From assembly GCF_901709675.1 (NCBI RefSeq), contig NC_051098.1:15371464-15435463 (forward strand): 64,000 nt of DNA. Reading direction: 5' to 3'. Source of the DNA: Syngnathus acus (taxonomy: Eukaryota > Chordata > Actinopteri > Syngnathiformes > Syngnathidae). Below are positions 44,273-61,359 of the stretch, one piece after another; positions within the stretch are counted from its first letter, which is position 1; each line of letters opens with the position of its first letter. The notes beneath the pieces are model-generated. The model was not told the origin of the DNA. It made no database searches and worked only from the letters and a program-made list of their open reading frames with translations. The translations under genes and the position numbers were made by a program.

Positions 44273-44278
44273 TTTATT
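44273..44278 (-). terminator. Poly(A) signal of trim59
   Basis: AATAAA on the minus strand (tttatt on plus), 17 bases beyond the trim59 stop codon, implying a very short 3' UTR. Confidence 0.6.
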
Positions 44279-44294
44279 GTACAACATTTAAAAG

Positions 44295-46068
44295 TTAGCA
44301 TTTTGCTACATAACAGAAAGCGGCTCCAAGGTCAAGCCGTGACATCAGACTTGTAAAGAAGGCAGTCAACTCCTGTGAGAAGATTTCTACCATTGAAAAA
44401 ATGTGACAGCTCCATTTTAGTACAAGCTCCTGTACCACAGTGAATTCCATTTCTGCCCAGTCCCAGACAGGCATGAAGATCTCTCCCATCAGGTCTCGGC
44501 TTGACTGAAAAACGCCGAGCCAGCACAGTGATGCCACCACTAGCAAAAGTGCCAACAACGGCAAAAGCAGTTTGACTCGTAGCCAGAAAGAGTCCCGCTT
44601 CGGTCCGCCATGAACCTCAGCTGCCGCCCCGCTGCATCGCGTGCAGCAGCACACCTTGGGGATCGGCGCCTCGTCCAGACTACCAAGAGTGACGGCGGCC
44701 CAGTGCCGACGCAGGTAGTCGGCGGCTCGGGGTGTGACCGCGAGGTTGAGGGCGGACGGCAGACTGGCGCCGGTGAAGTTGGCCGCTCGCTCCCTGAACA
44801 TGTGAACCTTCTCCAGGAAGACCAAAGGAGAGTCCTCCTCCTCAATGGACGCCGCAAAGGAGACCAGGTCCAGCTGCTCTTCCTGGAGCAAACCAACACC
44901 AACTGTCACAGCCTTTTCCCTCATTTGTCCACTCAAGGGTTCACCAAAAATAAATAAAGTGGCCAAATTTCCAAGGGAACCACATACAGGAAGTCCTTGG
45001 TTTACAGTCCCGATTTGGCACGTTAAGAGACTATGAAAATAATGAAATAGTTTCAACAGTGCCAGAATAAAACACCATCCCATGGCACAGAAGGTTTCTG
45101 CTGTACTTGTTTTCATGCAACCTTTGACTTAATGTCTCTATTAAAACATCAATACAGTTGCCATTTAAGTGGCTAATTGATTTGTTGACGACTAATCAAA
45201 TGTCACACTGTTACTGCAGAGAGACCTCTGAAGAAAGGGTACACACCTGTAGTTCCTTGACTCTGTGGATGAGTGGGTCATAGGCCCGTGACACCTCGTC
45301 CAAGCTTTTGTCCAGAACCTCCAGGTAGGCTTGTCGCTTCCTGAGCAGCACCATCTCCAGCGTGTGGAAAAACTCGGTGACATCTTGTCTGTCCTGCCTG
45401 AGCACAGCCTCGCAGCGGGCTTTTTCCTGCTCCAGCTGCTCGCTCAGCTCACATACCTAAACACACACAAAAAATGAATAGTGACAACACATGGTCACAA
45501 AAATAACTCATTCAAGTTGCACTCACCTGTGACCATTTGTGCTCAGAGAGTCGTGCCAGAAGGAGTGAAGGAGTCCGCTTTTCTCTGGCGAACGCCGCTT
45601 GCAGGTCGTCGATGGTGTGGCTCTGGTGCTGGCCCACAGTCAGACACAGGCCGCAGATGAGCTTACGGTCTTGGACACAGTACATATTGAGAGGCTGCCT
45701 CGGGTGGTCTGGACACAAAGGGGGTCTGGGCCCGCTGTCCCCTTGGTACTAAAACAGACAGGCACAAGTCCATTAAAAGTCTGCTGGAGGACCATTCAGG
45801 GGATCTTCCCTACCTTCTCGATAATGGCGCGCAAGGACACGTTGGCAGGCAGCGCGTCCACGCCCGCCATGGGCAGCTCCACCATGCTGCGGCAGTTGGG
45901 GCACTTGAGCGGCTGGCGCAGCGGGCGCCAGATGGAATAGTTGTGCGAGGCGTGGAGCAGGCTGTCCAGGCAGCCCCGGCAGAAGGTGTGCGAGCAGGGC
46001 AGCACCCGTGGGTCAGAGAAGAGCGAGTAACACACCGAGCACGTCAGATCTTCCTCCAGGTTGTCCAT
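44295..46068 (-). CDS. trim59: Tripartite motif protein 59 (RING, B-box, coiled coil, TM), complete
   Basis: Four coding exons, all phase 0: 46068-45814, 45748-45527, 45456-45247, 44882-44295, giving 424 aa. The RING finger has C10, C13, C25, H27, C30, C33, C56, C59 (C3HC4). A B-box follows at about 96-134 (LCPDHPRQPLNMYC, LICGLCLTVGQH), then a coiled coil encoded by exon 3. A C-terminal transmembrane helix lies at about 333-354 (LLLPLLALLLVVASLCWLGVF region). TRIM59 is a membrane-anchored E3 ubiquitin ligase linked to ERAD and innate signalling. The domain order and exon boundary at ELQ/EEQLDL agree with vertebrate TRIM59. A non-coding first exon ending at 46891 is likely (donor gtatgt, acceptor cttcag before the ATG). 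It lies tail to tail with smc4 and upstream of ift80 on the same strand, as in human. Confidence 0.95.
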
Positions 46069-46893
46069 GCTGGACACTGAAGGGGCAGTGACGACAAGAT
46101 GGAGGAAAAGCAGCCACAACATTAACTACAAAATCGAATCACATCCAATATAATTGCCAGATCCAAATGTTTGACACTATCCTTTGTTGTTATCAGGGAT
46201 GTCAGATACTTTTTCTCAGACTGATACTAGTGCGATGAGCAAGTCACACGAGTTTCTTTTTTCCCCAATTTTCTTGTTACTCTGCTTTTCGCACAGTGTA
46301 ACAACATAAGCAGAGAGACCACAAAACAAGTGGGGATAGTGCAAAGCAGCTCCTTTTACATTAGCTACGGTTGCGGTCAAGCACACCTTAAAAGGTATTT
46401 TGCTGTTCAACGACAGACGGCTGCTATTGCTCCATATCAGCGACACACAACTATTGTTGGTACAATGTAGTCATTTGTTTTACATGCCAATGACGTTATA
46501 AAATAAATTGGACTCGTTCGTTGTCCAGCTTTTTATTTTTAGTGATAATGAGCGAGTTTATTGCACTTCAAGGCTATGTTTGGAACATTAGAAGGAGAAA
46601 ACCCCACGTTTCGTTATTGCCCAGTACATGTTGAATAATAATCGCAAAGTGACCGTAGTTTGTCGATATTGTCAGTTTTGGTCAAGACAAATTCAACCCT
46701 AAATGGGACGTTTCACGCCACAGACCAAGGCGTAAGTGGATACAGCTGTGAAGTTTGACAGTCAGCTTGTTTTTCAGCTTGTCACCACGACCTTTTTGTT
46801 GTATTTTGGGTTCGGCTCGTCAAGCACGCAGTAGAGCCTGAACCTTGGCCGCTAGCAATTTAACTCACATTCTCATCGTTATTTACATACCTT

Positions 46894-49341
46894 CGACTCA
46901 AATGTCGGTGTTTGCTTCCCAAAAATCTCTCTTCCGTTTCCCGTTGGCTTCGCGTTGCGTTTTAGAAAAAGCGAAAATGCCCTTTCAACTAAATGCTATT
47001 TAGTTCTAGTTTGGGGATTTTTACGTAGATACTAACAATTGCATTCGGTTGAAGAGGCATGTTGCGTACAGGTCCACATCGTCCAGGAATTAGAGCGGTG
47101 CTGATAATGTCTCAAACATTTCATGACAGAAAACGCAGCATGTGTTGACGTTTAAAAAAAATAATTCCAGTAACCGGAAATACGTCATCTTTCAATGCGC
47201 ATGCGTTAATTTGAACAAATCAGGCTCCAATCTGCCAGAATTTGAAAGACGGCTGAACCGTTAACGGCTAAATTGAGTCAGTGTTTTTCCACCCGTGGTT
47301 CAAAAGAATAAACACAAATACATACTGTGGGGTTCACTATTTATTTATTTTAGCCTAAACTGTAGCCTACCTCCCCAAACGTTTGGGTTCACCATCTTAT
47401 CTTCAGTGTCATAGTTTTAATTTTTGTCAAGATTTGAAATCACATCTCTGCTAATGCGGAATGCTGAAAAAAAAATCTCCCCTATGTCCAACAGAAACGT
47501 TATGAGCACAAAATGTTTTTTTTTTTTTTTTTTTTAACAGTGTCTTGAGTTAAACACAAACCTGTAGTACTTAAGTTTGTGAAGGACACATGATCACAGG
47601 GCTAAATAACTCCCAAATGTACTAAAGTTACTGCAAATTTGTTCATGTTTTATTTATTCAAAGGTTCCACTAAGGGACAGTTGGACACCCTTTGGACCTT
47701 ACGGAAAAAAAAAAGCATGAGGTCGGACTCCCTCATAGTCTGAGATAGTTCTCCTGAAATAAATTCTTTATCTCCCCTCAACTGTCACTTGAAAAAAAAA
47801 AAAGTTCCTGGGATGACTCTTGAAAGACAAAGATTGTGGTCAAAATGATGCATATTGTTGAGGCCAGACCAATCAATCTTGAGGCGTCACTTTGCAGTAC
47901 ATGTGCAAAACCATACAGATTATTTAGCAAGTGAGACATTAAAAGGGGGGAGTAAGGGAAGGGTAAATGTGTAACATTTAAGCACAGTTTACTTAAAATA
48001 AAGATTACACTGTATCCACAGCCTAAGGAACCTATAAGACCCTAAAGAAAGGAACTGTGTCATCATTGAGTACATGCAAGGGTTATGAGATTCACAATCC
48101 TATGTGAAAATGGCCTATGTTCACTTCTCCCTTTCACGGTAAGTCAATTCTATGGCAACTAAACTGCAAAGCAGTGGTTTTGCTGGACTTCAATTCAAAC
48201 GGAACCAATCATTTTAGGGGGAACAACAATTCACAGCGTCAAGCCTGTAACGTGGTAGGCTTGTGATGAAATCGCCTTAACAGAAGCCATGAAAATAAAA
48301 GCTGAGGGAGGTGGGGAAACAAAACAAAAAAAGCATTAAAAGGAACATGCCAGAGGCAAAAAAGAAAAGCCCCAAAGCCACCCAATGCATCTTCATAATA
48401 GAATGCACCCCTTCTGTGCATCTGCCATTCGCAATGTCCAGTGTCCATTGATAGCAACTTAAAAATAAGTGAAAACAAAAAATATTCGTTGCACTGATGG
48501 GTTTTTTTTTCTCTTCCGGTATCCAAAGTTCTTTGTTTCAGGGATTTGAGGATCAGCCTCAAAGGCCGAATTTCTTTCTTCTTTTCTAAACTTCGCTGCG
48601 TTTCCTCGCTCAAGATGTTGCATTTGTATCTCTGCCGTCTCCTGCATGCGTCCTCGCACACTCCCAGTCACGCACACACAACCCATCCGCCCATTCTCTC
48701 GCTCGCTCGCACACGTGTCACGCAGCCAGACTCCTGGCCCCGCCGCCCCGGAGGGGAAGAGGAGGGTGTCCCGTCGGGACGTCCTGTTGGGAGATGAACC
48801 TGGCTCCTCAGCGCTGAGTCCAGACATTCATACGCAATGGCTCCATTCACACACACGTCTGATAGTGTGGCCGATTGGGGGAAGGTGGCGCCCTCGAGGA
48901 TTGTGATTTAAGAGTTTGTTGTTGTGTCTCCTTGGGCGGACATCGAGTTGAAGTCGTCGCTTCTGTTACGGAAGTTGTCGCGTTGCCATGTCTCTCGACA
49001 TGTTTTGATGTAGGTGGTTTTGTTTTCTTTTGTCATACTGATTTTTTTTTTTTGTGGGTTTTTTTTTTTTTTTTTTTTGCAACATGTAGCCACTCATTCT
49101 CACTCGCACCCACTCGCCAACTCAAACTTCATTTGGGCTGCTTTCCCCCAGGAACGCCAAATGAAATCCACACATTTTTCTCTCAGATAAGATGCAGCCA
49201 TGGATCCCACGAGCCAAGCACAATGGATCAAATTTCTCACACTCTCGCTCTCTCTCTCTCTCGCTCTCTCTTGCCTAATTTTGTTTATGTTGAACAGAGT
49301 GCTGCATCGTGAATAAAACTCCAGAATACCCCGGACGCCGT
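46894..49341 (-). other. kpna4 3' UTR and trim59 promoter interval
   Basis: No coding exon seen. The long kpna4 3' UTR probably extends from 49341 to overlapping AATAAA hexamers on the minus strand (RC of 47649-47658), making it about 1.7 kb. The trim59 promoter and its non-coding first exon are near 46.9-47.1 kb. CT-rich and T-rich low-complexity tracts occur at 49.03-49.08 and 49.24-49.27 kb. Confidence 0.45.
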
Positions 49342-56224
<6,883 letters not shown>

Positions 56225-56398
56225 GCTAGCGGTTGCGGCGAGGCTAGAGCGCAGTTTATTTCACTCGTGGAATTAGCCAGTTAAGCTAGCGTTGCTCGTA
56301 GTTCCCTTTCTCGGCCTCTCTCGCTCTATTTTGCTCGCTCTCGGTGCCTCACTCGCTCGTTAACGGACTATTTTTCGCTACTGCTGGTAAGGCCGCAG

Positions 56399-56410
56399 TG
56401 CATGCTGGGA
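56399..56410 (-). promoter_or_regulatory. ZNF143/SBS-like motif at kpna4 promoter
   Basis: TGCATGCTGGGA, the core of the ZNF143 (Staf) binding motif common in vertebrate housekeeping promoters, lies about 175 bases upstream of the kpna4 start codon in a CpG- and TC-rich stretch with no TATA box. Confidence 0.5.
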
Positions 56411-56646
56411 TTGCCGGTGGCGGAGAGGAAGGGTGGGGGGAGCCGCTCTTTTCTCATTGGTCTGTTGCAAGATGCCCGCCAACGCAGGTCAAAATTTCTT
56501 CGTCAACATGACGAATTCGTCACAGCGAGTTTGGTTTATTTTATTCACTCTATGTTGTGTAATATTTTATATTAAGACACTTTTGATAAAACTGCAATAC
56601 GTGTGGACTAAAATAGAATAAAAAGATAAAGCAATTGTCTGAGATC

Positions 56647-56652
56647 TTTATT
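56647..56652 (-). terminator. Candidate poly(A) signal of arl14
   Basis: AATAAA on the minus strand about 470 bases after the arl14 stop codon. Confidence 0.4.
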
Positions 56653-57122
56653 AGAAATGAATGACAAATAATTGTGTGTATTTACATGCTGCTACCCAAA
56701 CAGATTTGTTTTTATCGCATATTCTCCGCCTTTTATCACAGTGTTTTGATTACATTTAAAACATAACATAAATAAGACATAAATAGACATAGTACAAGAA
56801 AGTATAACATGAACTCGATTATACGTGCATATTAAATAAATAAATATTCAGGAATGCTTTTCAATATATATATATTTTTTCAAGGATCCCAGCAGGCTTC
56901 TCATGACACGTGGGGTGTTTCCACCCTTTGACTCTTCTCGCACTAATGCCACAGCCCAAAGAAAGATTCTCTTTGATTCTGATGAGGAGGCTTTCTGTCA
57001 CAGCTGTGTTGAGATCTTCCATCTTCAAATGACCCCCTTCCTACTTGATCATATATGGTAGATGAGGCGGCAGATAAGAGTGAACACATGTGATTGGATT
57101 AAGCATCAGATTAAATCACCCA

Positions 57123-57916
57123 TCAGCCGCATATCAAGGCCGAAATCCTGAAGCCTTTTGACTTCATCTTGACCTGGATGTCCTCTTGCGTTTGCCTCAG
57201 CGGGGTCTTCATCAGGTACACCATCCTCCTGAAGCCTTCCTCCAGCCCCACGCCCGTGATGCCCGAGCAGGGCTGGATGAACCATGGCCTCTTGCCCTCG
57301 CACGCTCGCCTGAGGTCCAGCCTCTGGCAGACCGCCTCGGGACTCAGAGCCCCGCGCAGATCCTGTTTGTTGGACAGAACGACCAGAGGAACTCCTCTCA
57401 GGGTCTCGTACTTCAGCACCTTAAGGAACATGCATCACCACCAGTTAGGACTCCATTTGGAAGTTTTTCCTACTTTCTACTGTAAAGGGTTAAATAGAAA
57501 CTTGAGCTTGTTCAGTCAAGTGCATCATCAATTCAAGTCACATCCATCTGCAGTGCAGCCCCGAGACTTTATGTATCAATTTAAACATCATTTTTAATTA
57601 CCCGATGGAGTTCCTTGCCGGCTTCATCCAGCCTCCCTTGGTCCGCGCTGTCCACCACAAACACCAGCCCGGCCGTGTCGGCGTAGTGATGCTTCCAGTG
57701 AGGCCTCATCTTCCTCTGGCCGCCCACGTCCCAGACAGTGAGCCCCGGGCTGCTCCTGTCCGTCTCCAGCGTCTCCACGTTGAAGCCCACCGTGGGCACC
57801 GTCACCGTTCTCTCGTTGTACTTGAGTTTGTACAGCAAGGTGCTCTTCCCTGATCGGTCCAAGCCAAGCATCAGGACCTGCGCTTGCCTCCGTGGCTTAG
57901 AACCGCGCATCCCCAT
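57123..57916 (-). CDS. arl14: ADP-ribosylation factor-like GTPase 14, two exons
   Basis: Exons 57916-57602 and 57419-57123 (315 and 297 nt, phase 0) give 203 aa. The start at 57916 places glycine at position 2 and serine at 6 (MGMRGS), an N-myristoylation signature; upstream in-frame ATGs are not conserved. GTPase motifs: G1 GLDRSGKS at 18-25, G2 PTVGF at 41-45 with T42, G3 WDVGGQ at 62-67, G4 NKQD at 122-125. The order and local sequence fit ARL14, a membrane-associated GTPase linked to vesicle traffic in immune and epithelial cells, and it lies beside kpna4 as in human. Human ARL14 is, as I recall, intronless; here a 182-base intron splits HR and VLK. Its acceptor (tgttccttaag) is pyrimidine-poor. 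ARL11 is the nearest alternative. Confidence 0.85.
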
Positions 57917-58059
57917 GTCTGAGTCGGATTCCAAAAAGAAGAATGGGCTTGTGCGGTTGCGTAACGCAGAGTAAGCCAAGCTCTCTCGCGCCCAGTGGGA
58001 CCCTGCAGTGCTGTCTGGCTGCAGTCTCAGTATGCGGCCACGATGCTTTATGTACACAC

Positions 58060-59929
58060 AGTTTAAAGTGATCCCACCCCTCGTGTTGTGACCGGAGTCT
58101 CCTCAGCACTACGCAGCTTTCAGTAAAGTTATTTATATCAATATAGTGACAGTGCAACTATGAAGTACGATGTGTAGTTGGTTCTCCGGTTACAGGAGTC
58201 AGATCACACCTGTCCCTAGCTGTCAATCATCCAGCCCCGACATCATCGGAAGTGCTTATTTGGGTCATCCGGATTGTTTCCCCGTCAGGCAGTGGTCATG
58301 AATGACAAATATTGGATGCTATAAAAGAAGAGATCCATGATTTACAGTTTGGGCTAGATGTCAGAATTTGAATCAGGATGAATCTACATTGATGTTTCAA
58401 TATTTTTTGCATTTGGTTTCTTGAAATTGGTTTTCTTCTTTAACATAATCGTAAAAATCATCAATGCCAGAAATGAATACGACAGAATACGCAGATGAAT
58501 TATTTCATCCTTTCTTGTTTTAATATCACCTTTATCTGAATTACACCTTAAAATATTGAAATTTTTTCTCCCAAATCTGAATATTTTATGAAAGCACACA
58601 TATACAAATGCCAAACCAACATTCTACAACGTTGATGATAAATGACGAAGGTTTGGATGAGAAAAATCCAAACAGGACATCTGAACAAATACACATCGCT
58701 GACAATACAATCTGAATTGCTTTCTTTGTTGCCGTGTAAACAGTAAGCGATGAGGATGCCAACGTGAACACATTCATCTTAATTTTCATGTCTCTTGGAG
58801 ATTTTCTTTTTAACATTTCTACTTTACATATATGACTTATTAGAATGAGACAGACATGCACGTTTTGAAAAATCACCCCAAAAAAAATGGCAGCAGATAT
58901 TACAGGAAACATACTGTTAAAAACAAGGCAACAATAATACACTTGTATTGAATGTGATAGTTATCAGGATTTTACTGTACATTTTTTTTCATCCAGAAAT
59001 CATTAGTTGAGAGTGATGAGAGATGAATAACTCAACTAGATTTTAACACTCTTTTAATGTGACCTACTGCTTACCGATGAAGATGAATAATATTATTCTA
59101 TCCAACATAGCAGAGCAAATCGGGTCCGACTGAAATCATAATAGGTTGTGAACGATCTGGAAAAAATAAAATGGCACCGATTGTTTATTATGAACTAAAA
59201 CGTTCAAAAATGATAAAAGGTGGCAGTTTCAAGTGGAATCACCCTCATGTGTTATCATGAGAGGTGGCTCCTATTACTGTATAAACCTTGACTAACATTT
59301 GGAAATTACAAGGCTGAAGAATGTGAATTGATAAACACCGTCATAATGTTAAAGGAGTAAGGAAACACTATGTAAATTATGTCCTTTAAAAAAACAGTTG
59401 CAGTTCTTTGAAGATTTAAAATAACATCTATGCTCATTTCTGTTAGCGCAGGTAAGACGTTTATGTTAGCATTAAGCTAACTAATTTGCCACAGTTTGGT
59501 TGAACATTTGGGTTTTTTAAACATCTGGTGTTTATGTCTCCTTTGTTTTACTATTTGTCAGTTTGAGTTAACTTCAACAAAGAGTGTTAGCTTCTTTTTC
59601 GAAGAACTGCGTGAATGAGAGAGAGTTAGAATAGGCGCTAAGCAATAAGGGGAAATGTGTATAAAGCATATTGTGAGTGGACAAAAAAATATTTTGTCGG
59701 CGTATGATACATTTTCCTTCTATTGCTTCAAGATAATGAACAATTATTTCCACACTGAATCCTCAGTGATAAATTAATCTGTTATTTTGTTTGGGGTACA
59801 CAAGCTAATTTAAAAAAAAAACCATTCACATAAAAAGAGGAGCATGGTTTGATGCGTTATTTCAACATCTGCATTAGAATCGATACTCTCACCAAAAGTT
59901 CGGTTTCGATGCCGGACGCCGTCGCCGTT
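58060..59929. other. Interval between arl14 and ppm1l
   Basis: AT-rich sequence with no recognisable exon. It should contain the arl14 promoter and the ppm1l 3' UTR; AATAAA on the minus strand (RC of 59184-59189) is one possible ppm1l poly(A) signal. Confidence 0.4.
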
Positions 59930-61359
59930 CTACTGCTCGCCGGCCTTGCCTTTGAACTTGACCACCATGACGGTGATATTATCAGGGCAGCCGCGGTAGT
60001 ACGACTGGAGGACGATGCTCTTGGCGCCAAAGTGCGGCTCGTCCAGACGCTCGCGGACGAAGCGCACGGCCTCTTCGTTGCTGAAGGTGTCCCACAGGCC
60101 GTCCGACGCCAGGATCATGAACTCTGGCTGGAGCTTGTTCAGGTCGAAGGAAAGGATGTCAGGGTCGGGGATGACCACGTTGAGGTTCTTCAGGGTGTAG
60201 TCGCCCAGGGAGCGAGACATGGCCAGGATTCCCTGGACGCGCCACGAGCCATTGAAACTGATGAATCCGCCTGACAGCGAGAAAAAGCCAAAATAAGGTT
60301 GTTTACATGATTCAAAATGAGATTTTCTCTATTCCCGCAAATTCTCATTAATTCCAGTGGAAAGTTCCCACCATTCGATTTTACAATCCCGCAAGATGAC
60401 ATCACTTCCTGTACTAGCTAGGGCAACATATTCTCGAGTGTCTCGGAAAACGTTTGAATTACATTCCGACTTTCTTACATGGCCAGGATGTGTCTCCGGT
60501 TTCCTCCTCACCAAGCGAGCAAGGTCATAGCTTAGCATTTCAAAAAGGCTGAGGTCTTGACATCAGGCTACAACAGACTGCAAAATGCAACCCAGTGGAA
60601 AAATACATTACGTGTTCAGCATTGCATTAAAAAAAAAAAGGAGTTTTCATAAATTAGGGAACATGAGACCACAGTGTCAGTTAGTTTTATCAGCTATTGA
60701 TAATGATGAGAGGGAATATTGAGCTAATAGGTGCTTGGAAAATATTTAAATATTAATCATAAATATTGTTGAATAACTATGACTTTTCATTTAAAATCCG
60801 CCCTTCCAGGGAAATTTGTGTCTACTATTTATAATCCTTAACATCACTTTGAGAAAAGCAAAAGGGTCGGCCATTTGTTTTTGAACCAGTTGCCTTATTT
60901 GTTTTTTACTTCAGTACCTAAATCGACCGTCAGATGGCGATAAAAGACTATTATGCAAAATTGCCCCACAGGCTGACACCTCTGGCCCGGTGCCATCATC
61001 ACCAACACTCCAGAGTGCATGCGGCAAGAGTCGGAGGCAGAATTATGGCTCCAAAATGCCGGCTGTGTTTGTTAACATTCAACCAAGACAACCCGCCGAG
61101 TCAAAGAGGCAGTGGCGCTCATGACTGTTTTCACGTTGTTTCCCAAAGTGAGAAATTGATTTGTATGCAGTCAGTGTGCGTGTGTGGAATCTCTCACCAG
61201 CTTTCTGGATCCTCTTGCGCTCTTTCAGCTGGTAGGGCTTGTGGTCATGCGATAGCGGGATGGCCTTGCCGTCTTTATCGCACAGGACTCCGCGCGAGTC
61301 GCCGACGTTAGCTACCGTCAGCTCCTTATCGGACAGCAGGGCCACCAGACATGTGGTGC
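59930..61359 (-). CDS. ppm1l: Protein phosphatase 1L (PP2C-epsilon), last two coding exons (partial)
   Basis: Exons 61359-61198 (162 nt) and 60270-59930 (341 nt, ending TAG) join in phase 1 and encode the C-terminal about 166 residues. Seen: [31 protein letters not shown], then [19 protein letters not shown], then [23 protein letters not shown], then ASDGLWD with a metal-binding aspartate and [14 protein letters not shown] with the final PP2C aspartate. These match vertebrate PPM1L, an ER-membrane Mg/Mn-dependent Ser/Thr phosphatase acting on stress-kinase and ceramide-transport pathways. The N-terminal membrane segments and first part of the PP2C domain are beyond position 64000. Its 3' end faces arl14. 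Confidence 0.93.

Noticed and set aside
57581-57601. Unspliced arl14 ending HRVIKNDV
   Set aside because: It lacks the G4 NKQD region, which is supplied in phase by the exon at 57419-57123.
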